DNA from: Lutimonas zeaxanthinifaciens
Lineage (GTDB): Bacteria; Bacteroidota; Bacteroidia; Flavobacteriales; Flavobacteriaceae
Reading direction: 5' to 3'
Assembly: GCF_030503675.1 (NCBI RefSeq)
Contig: NZ_CP129964.1
Span: 3,162,001 to 3,226,000 of the forward strand
DNA: 64,000 nucleotides
Shown here piece after piece: positions 19,624 to 27,407 of this stretch. The notes beneath the pieces are model-generated. The model saw nothing but the letters and a program-made list of their open reading frames with translations. It had not been told where the DNA came from and did not search any database. Each line of letters opens with the position of its first letter. The stretch's first letter is position 1. The position numbers were made by a program, and so were the translations under genes.

Positions 19624-19758
19624 ATAATTAAATTAATAAGAAGAATCATTTGTCCCATGTAAAATGAAAAGTTTGATTCAAAGCTTATTATTATTAACTT
19701 AGATAGCTGAACCTCAAAAGTCGGATATTTGAACCTTACACTCTTAAAAACCTTTTTT

Positions 19759-21033
19759 ATGAAACTCCTCGTAATGATATTGTTAACCACTTCCTTGTGT
19801 TTTTCTCAGGAAAGAACTATCAGGGAAGGTGAACCTAATGCCATTGATGCCTATGATTCGATAGAAGGCACTGTTCAATATGTAAAAAAGTCAATCGACC
19901 CATATGTTGATATTTGGAAAGCTAAAAGGCAATCTTTCTTGAATAATCCCAATCGGGAACCAGGCCCTATCGTTGTTCAAAAATGGGAATTTCAACACGC
20001 TGCTATGGGTATTCCCACTTTCTTTCAACAACCCATAGCCTTGACGCCTGAGGATTTAATTGCTGGGGAAGTCGATGTAGCAATTATGGGTGCCGGAATT
20101 GATCAGGGAACGGGAATGAGGGGAGCAGTTTATGGGCCTCAAAAGGCCCGAGCATCTGCTATATATGTTCCTGGAAGTAGACTGTCAATGGTTCCCCATT
20201 TAGGGACTGGAATTAATCCATTTAAAGAACTAAACGTTGTTGATTATGGAGATGCTCCTCTGGATATGTTTAGCATAGAAAGAAGTATCCAGCCAATTGC
20301 GGATATGGTTGAAGAAATTGCTCAGACGGGTACAATTCCTTTTATTGTCGGGGGAGATCATACCTTAATGTATCCAGATGTTGTGGGATTATCAAGAGTT
20401 TACGGAAAAGGAAAAATAGGTGTGATTCACTTTGATTCACATTATGACGCGGAAACCCACATGTTGGGGCATTTAATTTCTCATGGTCAACCGGTAGCTA
20501 GGTTGATCGAGGAAGGATGGGTGTCCGGCAAAAATTTCGTTCAGGTAGGTCTAAGAGGTTATTTCCCGTCTGAGGAGGAGTTTGAAAAAATCAGACATTG
20601 GGGCTTAAGGTATCACACGATGGCTGAAGTTGAAGTAAAGGGATGGGATTATGTGTTAGAAAAGGCCTTGGCTGAAGCGATGGATGGATGTGATTATCTG
20701 TTCATTTCTTTAGATATTGATGTTCTTGATCCTGTTTATGCACCTGGAACCGGGACCCCGGAACCTGCGGGCTTAACAACCAGAGAATTGTTTCCGCTTT
20801 TGAGGAGATTAACGGCGGAAAAAAATGTTGTGGGAATGGAAATAGTTGAATTTAATCCAATCGTCGACCCTACTTATCTGACAGCCCAGACCGTTAACAG
20901 GTGCATGAGGGAGATGCTGGTTGGAATTGCTTTAAAGAAAAAAGGAATTACCAAAAAAGATTATCATTCAGAGATTCAAACCAATACAGGTGAATATAGT
21001 GATGGATGGGAAAAGTCAAAAAAGAATAATTAA
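19759..21033 (+). CDS. Exported ureohydrolase (arginase/agmatinase family)
   Basis: The start at 19759 gives the signal peptide MKLLVMILLTTSLCFSQ; the longer frame from 19729 was rejected. The ~400-residue mature protein keeps every metal ligand of the family: GGDH (H201), D226-S-H228-Y-D230, and D319-I-D321 within a SLDIDVLDPVYAPGTGTP block. Ureohydrolases split guanidino groups to urea using Mn or, in guanidine hydrolases, Ni. An N-terminal extension of ~90 residues precedes the core. Export is unusual, as most family members are cytoplasmic. The substrate is unknown. It overlaps the next gene by 44 bases and probably forms an operon with the PPIase-like gene and HupE. Confidence 0.85.
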   Translation: MKLLVMILLTTSLCFSQERTIREGEPNAIDAYDSIEGTVQYVKKSIDPYVDIWKAKRQSFLNNPNREPGPIVVQKWEFQHAAMGIPTFFQQPIALTPEDLIAGEVDVAIMGAGIDQGTGMRGAVYGPQKARASAIYVPGSRLSMVPHLGTGINPFKELNVVDYGDAPLDMFSIERSIQPIADMVEEIAQTGTIPFIVGGDHTLMYPDVVGLSRVYGKGKIGVIHFDSHYDAETHMLGHLISHGQPVARLIEEGWVSGKNFVQVGLRGYFPSEEEFEKIRHWGLRYHTMAEVEVKGWDYVLEKALAEAMDGCDYLFISLDIDVLDPVYAPGTGTPEPAGLTTRELFPLLRRLTAEKNVVGMEIVEFNPIVDPTYLTAQTVNRCMREMLVGIALKKKGITKKDYHSEIQTNTGEYSDGWEKSKKNN

Positions 21034-21844
21034 TTTGAGAAATCCTGTTTTTCAATTCTTTGTTATTGGGATCCTTCTTTTCGGAATAGATTATTGGAAC
21101 ACTGCTCGTTCAAATCAGACTAATGATGGGTCGGGTCTGCGATCAAATGTGCAATCAGAGATTAATAAGTATTACAGAGTTTGGAGCCAATTCCCGGATA
21201 GCAGTATTATGAGCACAATAATTAATCGGGAGATTGAAAAAGAAGCGCTTCTTCGTAAAGCAAGAGATTTAAGAATTGTTGAAAGTAGTCCATCAATCAG
21301 AAATCAGATCGCCTTAGCTACCAAGCAATTCATTATGGCAGAGGTCAATTTGTCGGATCCTGGTGATTCAATATTAAAAGAATACATGGAAGACAATCTT
21401 CACTTGTTTCGATCTGAGGAAAGGTATTCATTTGAGCAATATTATTTTGATCAGGATAAGAAAAAGGCACAAATTAAAAAAATCAGATGGCGGGAAGGCC
21501 ATGGGGTAAACGGATCAGTAGAAATTAATTTGAAACTTGAGTATAAAAATGTCTCCCAGAAGTATGTTTCAGAATATTTTGGGTTAGATTTTGCAGTAGA
21601 ATTGAAGTCTTTTGAAAAGGGAGATATTGAGATACTTGAATCAATATGGGGATGGCACTTGCTTAAAGTATATGAAATCGTTCCTGGGCATATAATAGAT
21701 TTCAAGGAGAATCGGCTCATGGTGTTGAATGCTTGGAGACAGGACGAGCAAAAAAATTATTATGAAAAAGAATTACAAAGTCTTATAAAGGAATTCAATA
21801 TTGATTTTAGGATGGATTCGTTAATGAAAGAAGGTTATAATTAA
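20990..21844 (+). CDS. Membrane-anchored PPIase/SurA-like protein
   Basis: A 284-residue protein with one N-terminal membrane helix (FQFFVIGILLFGIDYW) and a periplasmic region. The order of features (helical chaperone-like part with IINREIEKEALLRKARDL, then RYSFEQYYFD and a C-terminal parvulin-like half with VYEIVPGHIIDF) fits peptidyl-prolyl isomerase proteins often found beside HupE genes in Bacteroidota. The parvulin domain is poorly conserved. It overlaps the ureohydrolase by 44 bases and ends one base into the start of the next gene. An ATG at 21002 is an alternative start. Confidence 0.6.
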   Translation: MNIVMDGKSQKRIINLRNPVFQFFVIGILLFGIDYWNTARSNQTNDGSGLRSNVQSEINKYYRVWSQFPDSSIMSTIINREIEKEALLRKARDLRIVESSPSIRNQIALATKQFIMAEVNLSDPGDSILKEYMEDNLHLFRSEERYSFEQYYFDQDKKKAQIKKIRWREGHGVNGSVEINLKLEYKNVSQKYVSEYFGLDFAVELKSFEKGDIEILESIWGWHLLKVYEIVPGHIIDFKENRLMVLNAWRQDEQKNYYEKELQSLIKEFNIDFRMDSLMKEGYN

Positions 21845-22818
21845 TGGATCCAGGTTTAAAGAGAAGGTTATTATCGTATATGATGCTGTTGACAACCAGC
21901 ATAGTCTGGCCGCATGAAAGCACACCATCATATTTGCAATTGAGAATCGATAATGAAAAATTAATTGTTCATTTCAAGTATCCTTTAGACCAAAACGGTA
22001 ATGCCATGATTGAAATAGGTTTTCCAAAATCATGGAGGGCTGTTGATTCATATTATTCTGAAATAGGGACCACGGGATTTTTTGATGCTACCTATGAAGT
22101 GGGCCAAATGCAAGACTCTATTGAGATTAATAGGAGGTCAGATAGTAAAGGGCCGCTCATCGTCTCTTTATCTGAAAACGGAAACACGCATACTTCCTTG
22201 GTCCATTCCAAAGTTAATCGATGGGAGATTGATTTAGATGCTTCTTTTTCAAGGTGGCAATTATTCTCAGATTACACGCTAATTGGTATAGAACACATAC
22301 TTTTGGGCCTGGACCATATATTGTTTGTGTTGGCTTTATTGTTTCTGGCAAGAGGAAAACAACTGCTTCTTGCAGTAACTTCCTTTACCATAGCTCATAG
22401 CATAACACTTCTAATGTCAAGTTTAAATATTCTTTACTTGCCAATTGCTGTTACGGAGGCTTTAATTGCCTTTAGCCTGGTTTTAATGGCTACAGAAGTA
22501 TTGAAACCTATACCTGAAAGAAACACGAACTATATTACTCTCGGATTTGTTTTTGGTTTACTTCATGGGTTGGGTTTTGCTGGAGCCTTGTCTGATTTAG
22601 GACTTCCAGGTAATCATGTCTTATTGAGTTTATTCTCATTTAATTTAGGTGTGGAAATTGGACAGCTCTTGTTTATTGGGATTGCACTTGTATTATTTAC
22701 AATGTTCAAAAATTTAGTGCCCAGAATCAGGTTGTCAAGGGTTTGTGGTTACTTGATAGGTTCCTTGGGTGTCTATTGGTTGATTGTTCGAAGTTTAACT
22801 GTATGGAATGGATACTAA
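21844..22818 (+). CDS. HupE/UreJ_2-like membrane protein
   Basis: A 324-residue protein. An extracytoplasmic beta-rich N-terminal half (residues ~25-135) is followed by about six membrane helices. The first transmembrane block carries GIEHILLGLDHILFV with conserved histidines, then TIAHSITL and LLHGLGFAGAL, which are the HupE/UreJ_2 signatures. HupE/UreJ proteins are linked to nickel uptake. A nickel role with the adjacent exported ureohydrolase is attractive but inferred only from proximity. The start codon overlaps the stop of the preceding gene. Confidence 0.8.
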   Translation: MDPGLKRRLLSYMMLLTTSIVWPHESTPSYLQLRIDNEKLIVHFKYPLDQNGNAMIEIGFPKSWRAVDSYYSEIGTTGFFDATYEVGQMQDSIEINRRSDSKGPLIVSLSENGNTHTSLVHSKVNRWEIDLDASFSRWQLFSDYTLIGIEHILLGLDHILFVLALLFLARGKQLLLAVTSFTIAHSITLLMSSLNILYLPIAVTEALIAFSLVLMATEVLKPIPERNTNYITLGFVFGLLHGLGFAGALSDLGLPGNHVLLSLFSFNLGVEIGQLLFIGIALVLFTMFKNLVPRIRLSRVCGYLIGSLGVYWLIVRSLTVWNGY

Positions 22819-23140
22819 ATTGACACTTAGAATCTAATTCAAATACTAAAATTCGAATCATGTTAAGCGAGGGCTTCGCTTGTTTATTTGCAGAGCAGGC
22901 TCAAATTTTTAAAAAAATTAAAAAGGCGGGAGGTATGTTTATTAAAAAACACAAATACTTTTTATATTTAGCGAAGACTTGTGTTCACACTCAATGAGGA
23001 CAAATTCCATGAAAGCATAAGGATATATATCAGAACATGACGAAAAAATTGCAAATAAGCTTACTTATGTCATGCCTGGAGGTGATCTATCAGAGCGCAG
23101 TCAACCAATATTGAACTGGTAAACCATTAATAAATTTAAA
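22819..23140. other. Intergenic region, no gene seen
   Basis: About 320 bases without a convincing gene. A short inverted repeat, AAGCGA-N5-TCGCTT, lies near 22865-22881 and might help end the upstream operon, but it is not followed by a clear T run. Confidence 0.4.
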
Positions 23141-23677
23141 ATGAGTAATTCTTCAACAGAACGATTTCAAAGTATTGGCACTGCATTGGCTATAATAATT
23201 AGTTTGGCAGCGATGTTCATTTCCATCTATGAAGCTAGTATTATGAAATCTCAACAAACTTCTATGGTCTGGCCCTATCTCGATTTGTCGCAGCAATATA
23301 ACAGCGACGGTTTTGCAATAGAAATTTCAAATAAAGGAACAGGGCCTGCCATTATCACCTCTGTACAAGTAGACTATAATGGACTTCCTGTTGAAAGTAT
23401 AGATATACTTATGGACTCATTGAATCCAAACAGAACATTTGGCTATGACATACTAAAAAACAGCTCCCTTGGTAATCAAGTGTTTATGTCTGGCGAAAAA
23501 CGTATCGTTTTTGGTTTACCCTACAATGATGAGACTAGAATCGTGCAGAATAACCTTGGAAAAATAAGAATCAGAATTGGGTATAAATCAGTTCTTGAAG
23601 AACATTGGTACTTCGACTCTGAAGATGGCTCTCATGCTAAAGAAAAATTTGAGGCCATAAAAGAATTTAAAAATTAA
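23141..23677 (+). CDS. Hypothetical protein with one N-terminal membrane helix
   Basis: A 178-residue protein with a single membrane segment near the N-terminus (ALAIIISLAAMFISIYEA), then a soluble beta-rich domain (PYLDLSQQYNSDGFAIEISN, GTGPAIITSVQVDYNG, RIRIGYKSVLEEHWYFD). This layout is common for small accessory proteins of Bacteroidota and Proteobacteria with no known function. It is the last gene before repeat copy I. Confidence 0.55.
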   Translation: MSNSSTERFQSIGTALAIIISLAAMFISIYEASIMKSQQTSMVWPYLDLSQQYNSDGFAIEISNKGTGPAIITSVQVDYNGLPVESIDILMDSLNPNRTFGYDILKNSSLGNQVFMSGEKRIVFGLPYNDETRIVQNNLGKIRIRIGYKSVLEEHWYFDSEDGSHAKEKFEAIKEFKN

Positions 23678-23860
23678 AAGATAAATACAACAGCCAAGCA
23701 CGTAACGAATACCCAAACCTATAGCATGGGATGAGTAATGAAAGGTAAGCGTCATATTATTAGACATCTACTCCTTATCAATCCTGCCACCATCCATTTA
23801 ACCTCACCTTTAGTGATAATCGATTGAAGATTGAAGATTTAAACGATTCCCTTATAAAAC

Positions 23861-23895
23861 AAAAAAACCTCAGATTCCCTGAAGTTTTTCATTAG
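23861..23895 (-). repeat. tRNA-Asp terminator repeat, copy I (terminator part only)
   Basis: The 35 bases keep the terminator part (ACCTCAGATTCCCTGAAG with one base deleted). Further right a diverged ATAGTTAACAATGGAACTA recalls the GTTAACAACACAACTA of the long copies, so this is probably a decayed long-form copy that lost its tRNA portion. No gene lies in 23678-24167. Confidence 0.55.
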
Positions 23896-24167
23896 TTAAG
23901 GATCTATCAGATAAACTTTTATAGTTAACAATGGAACTAAAAGGTTTATTATTGATCTAATCTAAAAAATTCCATTAACAAAATCTTCTGTATGCCCCAA
24001 AAGGGCCACCTGAACTACGTCTGCAAGATGTTAGTTTTGATGAATAAGTTTTGTAAATACTTTTAGAACTGCTTATCGAGTTTTTATACTTTTTTGATTC
24101 CATTTTAACTGGTTTTTAAATTAATATTCAAAACCAAGACGAATCGGACACAAAAAAGACGCAAAAT

Positions 24168-24689
24168 TCATTCAATGTTTTTTTTGGGGTTTTCCTGTAA
24201 AGGTTTACAGCCTGGCTTTATCTCAATAGAAATAAGCTTTTCCTTACTATCGAGCTCCAGGTTACTGCAATAAATTATTTTCTCTTTTAATAATTTTCTT
24301 GCACGTTGAATTCTGCTTTTAGTGGCCGTTAAGCTTAAATTTAATTTTTTTGAAACATCTGCCTGTTTCATCTCTTCAATATCCGATAATTGAAGCGGGA
24401 CCGCGTACTTCTCAGGTAAGAGTTTAATAAGAGGTTTTACCAGCTTTTGAGCATCTTCATACATATTGTTTTCATCTTCTTCGAAAATATCAGGAACCTC
24501 GTTGGTAAATTTATTTTTCTTTTTAAAATAATCAACAGTTGTGTTATGGGCAATTTGGTACATCCATGATCTTACATTTTTAATCTCTTTATCAGAACAG
24601 CAAGCATTATAAATTTTCAAAAGCACCTCATGAGCCAGATCATTGGCTACATCTTTATCCTTTACTTTTTTTAAAATATAAAATTCCAA
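24168..24689 (-). CDS. SigZ-like RNA polymerase sigma factor, start codon uncertain
   Basis: The protein has the sigma-70 region 2 pattern (KDKDVANDLAHEVLLKIY, VRSWMYQIAHNTTVDYFKK) and region 4 (LLPEKYAVPLQLSDIEEMKQADVSKKLNLSLTATKSRIQRARK), with a Cys-containing tail, closest to SigZ-type ECF factors. The first codon taken here is a TTG at 24689, but homologous-looking sequence continues upstream in frame (DVLSIWSNYKSGL) to an ATA at 24727-24729. No in-frame ATG occurs before the frame runs into repeat copy G. The gene may use a rare start, or it may have lost its start. It would direct RNA polymerase to a small regulon; no anti-sigma gene is adjacent. Confidence 0.7.
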   Translation of the reverse strand: MEFYILKKVKDKDVANDLAHEVLLKIYNACCSDKEIKNVRSWMYQIAHNTTVDYFKKKNKFTNEVPDIFEEDENNMYEDAQKLVKPLIKLLPEKYAVPLQLSDIEEMKQADVSKKLNLSLTATKSRIQRARKLLKEKIIYCSNLELDSKEKLISIEIKPGCKPLQENPKKNIE

Positions 24690-24812
24690 TCCACTTTTAT
24701 AATTGGACCATATTGATAAGACGTCTATGTTATTTTTTATTTTCAGATTATTGCTATTGAATTCAGCCCAGTAACATTGTGAAAAATACGAAAAATTAAT
24801 TCTGTATTGAAG

Positions 24813-24881
24813 AAAAAAACCTCAGATTACCCTGAAGTTTTTCATTTGCGATTGTTGCGGTCTGGACGGGACTCGAACCCG
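24813..24881 (-). repeat. tRNA-Asp 3'-end/terminator repeat, copy G
   Basis: A short-form copy: terminator hairpin with the loop variant TTACCC, then a short linker and 24 bases matching the tRNA-Asp 3' end exactly (CGGTCTGGACGGGACTCGAA plus CCCG on the plus strand). It is the copy that preserves most of the tRNA. It lies immediately upstream of the SigZ-like gene. The remaining sequence to 25163 holds no convincing gene. Confidence 0.85.
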
Positions 24882-25163
24882 ATAATTAATTTATTCATTT
24901 TTAGCAACTTAAGATCTATTTTTCTTTATTAACCCCTCCAAGGTTGAAATTTCGAATCTTGCCTGTTCGATAACAGGTCTCATGATCACTTTCTTCTGTA
25001 GAATCCGTAAAAATAAGACTCGGAGTTAAAGTCTTACTAAGGGATTCACCTATATAAAATGTTAAAACACCAAAAATTGGAGATTTAGAATTGCACATAC
25101 ACCCAACGATCGTATTCGGGGCAATTTTGCAGTGAACAAATTAAATAATCAAAACTCAAAAAA

Positions 25164-25961
25164 ATGAAACAATTAAAAAACGTCCTTTTAGTTTTAGGGA
25201 TTTTAGCAAATAGCCAGTTTCTCATATCTCAATCACAAGAAGAGGCCCTGGCACAAAAGTTAATTAATCCGCTGGCCAATATAAGTGCCTTACCCGTACA
25301 GCATAATATTGGAATTGGTTCTCCCGTTTATGAAGGTGCTTCTTACACTATGTCTTTGCAGCCCATGATCGGAACTGAGTACAAGAACTTTAATCTTTTG
25401 CACAGAGGAGTTCTAAACACTGCTTATTTCCCTTCAATATCAACCGATCTTGGCCCAACTGTGGGAATATCAGATTTCAATTATTCAATATTGTATTCAC
25501 CAAAGAAAGTTGGTAGTATAGTATGGGGAGCTGGTCCGTCAATTTCAATGCCAACAGCGACTGAAAATTTCTTGGGAACTGGAATGTGGAGTGCCGGTGC
25601 TTCGATGATTTTTGTATACCAGAAGGAAAAGTGGACTTTTGATATGATATTTACCCAAACTATATCATTTGCAGGCGATCAGGAAAGAAAAAACGTAAGC
25701 AGTCTTGTTGCTCAAACTTTGGCGGCTTATAATCTGGGAAAAGGATGGATGATAAATACCTTTCCTACTATAAAGGCAGACTGGACGGCTCCTAATGGTC
25801 AACAATGGACTCTGCCCGTTGGAGGTGGTATTAACAAAGTTGCTTTTTTAGGCAAATTACCTGTTTCTTTCGGTGCCCAGTATTATTACAATGCTATCAG
25901 ACCTGACTTGGCACCTAAAGGGGAGCTTCGATTCACTACTACAATTGTATTTAATAAGTAA
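25164..25961 (+). CDS. Predicted outer-membrane beta-barrel protein
   Basis: A 265-residue exported protein with signal peptide (NVLLVLGILANSQFLISQ). It starts the mature part with EEALAQKLINPLANISALPVQ, typical of a Bacteroidota group annotated as transporters or neuromedin-U-like, related to Phenol_MetA_deg barrels. Alternating strands with terminal aromatics (YSILYSPKKVGSIVWGAGP; AQYYYNAIRPD) and a C-terminal strand ending in FNK support a barrel. Substrate unknown. It precedes the calcium antiporter by 48 bases, so the two may be co-transcribed. Confidence 0.6.
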   Translation: MKQLKNVLLVLGILANSQFLISQSQEEALAQKLINPLANISALPVQHNIGIGSPVYEGASYTMSLQPMIGTEYKNFNLLHRGVLNTAYFPSISTDLGPTVGISDFNYSILYSPKKVGSIVWGAGPSISMPTATENFLGTGMWSAGASMIFVYQKEKWTFDMIFTQTISFAGDQERKNVSSLVAQTLAAYNLGKGWMINTFPTIKADWTAPNGQQWTLPVGGGINKVAFLGKLPVSFGAQYYYNAIRPDLAPKGELRFTTTIVFNK

Positions 25962-26008
25962 CACGGAATCATAAATTTTATACCTAATCTCAGCTTAAAA
26001 ATATTAAA

Positions 26009-27106
26009 ATGAAAACAAGAATATTGAGTGATGAACGTCCATTATTTCTAGGAATTATAACAACGTCCCTTTTCATGGTATGGGGAAACGAATGGCTCAC
26101 CGACCTTAAAGGTTTTGGACTCCCATTAATTTACTTTCTCTGGCTATTTGCAATAATGCTAATATCCTCTTTCAAAGTGGTTAAGCATGCCGATATGCTT
26201 GCCTTAAAACTTGGAGAACCATATGGTACTTTGATACTCACATTATCAGTAATCACCATTGAAGTCAGTATGATTTCTGCAATGATGTTGGTTGGAGAGG
26301 ATAATCCTACCATGGGACGGGACATGATGTTCGCGGTTATTATGATCGTACTGAACGGACTGATAGGATTGTCCTTGATCATAGGTGGTATTAGGCATCG
26401 TGAACAATCATTCAATTTACAGGGAGCCAACGCCTTTTTGGCAGTTTTAATTCCTATGGCATTCATCGGATTAATACTTCCCAACTATACTATATCCACA
26501 GATCCGGGAACTTTCTCTAATTCCCAAATCTGGGCGGTAATTGGCATTACTGTTCTCTTGTACGGGGCATTTTTGATTGCTCAAACGATCCGACATAAAA
26601 ATTATTTTATGGGGCCCCTTTCTGAAGTTTCGAATGGGGAACATCATAAACCAAAGTCAGTCAAATATCACAGTGGTTTCTTGATAGCCTATATGATTGT
26701 TATCGTTCTCCTCTCAAAAAAGTTAGCTATATTAATTGATTTTGGCATCGAGCAGATCAGTGCTCCAGTTGCCTTGAGTGGTCTGTTCGTTGCAATTATT
26801 GTTCTTACCCCGGAAGCATTAGCAGCTTATCAGGCAGCCTTGAGAAACAACCTGCAACGTTCCATCAATATAGGTTTGGGCTCTGCCCTGGCTACCATAG
26901 GGTTGACTGTCCCTGCCATTTTGATGATCGGTATGTTCTCAGGCAAAGAAGTGGTTCTTGGCCTCGGTCCGGTAGATACTTTCCTGCTGGTTTTGACTGT
27001 TGTTCTCAGTATCGTCAATTTTTCCAGTAAACGTAGTAATATTCTTCATGGACTTGTTCATCTGGCAGTTTTTCTACTGTATATATTAATGATTTTTGAT
27101 TCATGA
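26009..27106 (+). CDS. Calcium:proton antiporter (ChaA/CaCA family)
   Basis: A 365-residue inner-membrane protein with about eleven hydrophobic segments. The two CaCA alpha-repeats are visible, with GEPYGTLILTLSVITIEVS (residues ~70-88; acidic Glu in the ion path) and TPEALAAYQAAL with GLGSALATIGLTVPA (residues ~270-310). ChaA-type proteins exchange Ca2+ (and sometimes Na+ or K+) for protons to control cytoplasmic ions. It follows the barrel gene closely. Confidence 0.85.
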   Translation: MKTRILSDERPLFLGIITTSLFMVWGNEWLTDLKGFGLPLIYFLWLFAIMLISSFKVVKHADMLALKLGEPYGTLILTLSVITIEVSMISAMMLVGEDNPTMGRDMMFAVIMIVLNGLIGLSLIIGGIRHREQSFNLQGANAFLAVLIPMAFIGLILPNYTISTDPGTFSNSQIWAVIGITVLLYGAFLIAQTIRHKNYFMGPLSEVSNGEHHKPKSVKYHSGFLIAYMIVIVLLSKKLAILIDFGIEQISAPVALSGLFVAIIVLTPEALAAYQAALRNNLQRSINIGLGSALATIGLTVPAILMIGMFSGKEVVLGLGPVDTFLLVLTVVLSIVNFSSKRSNILHGLVHLAVFLLYILMIFDS

Positions 27107-27407
27107 TGAACGCTTATGAATTTCCTGAACTTTAAGCTAATTTTGTTAAGGTACAATTTTAGGCAAGCATCAAATACCGCGATTGTAGAAATAACTTTGG
27201 TATCATCGCCTTTATTAATTATATTGTTTTGAATTAAAATCGAATTATATAAAATAAACATACCTTAATTCTTGTACTTCATCAAAACAAATTAGTTCGG
27301 ATTTTTTTTGCTCTCCATAAGTATTCCCTATTGAATAATTTGTACCAGAATCCGGGTCTCCGAAAACAAAATGTATATTGTAAAAATTTCATTGAAACAA
27401 TAAATCT
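27107..27407. other. Intergenic region, no gene seen
   Basis: About 300 AT-rich bases before the histidine kinase. I see no protein-like frame, clear terminator or repeat copy here. Confidence 0.4.

Noticed and set aside
17288-24010. GGCCCC(A)CAAGGGCC-like GC-rich segments near 17290 and 23993
   Set aside because: They are not the same repeat when flanks are compared, and no structure or function could be supported.
24916-25098. A 60-codon minus-strand frame between copy G and the barrel gene
   Set aside because: No signal, motif or gene context; the sequence is AT-rich intergenic.
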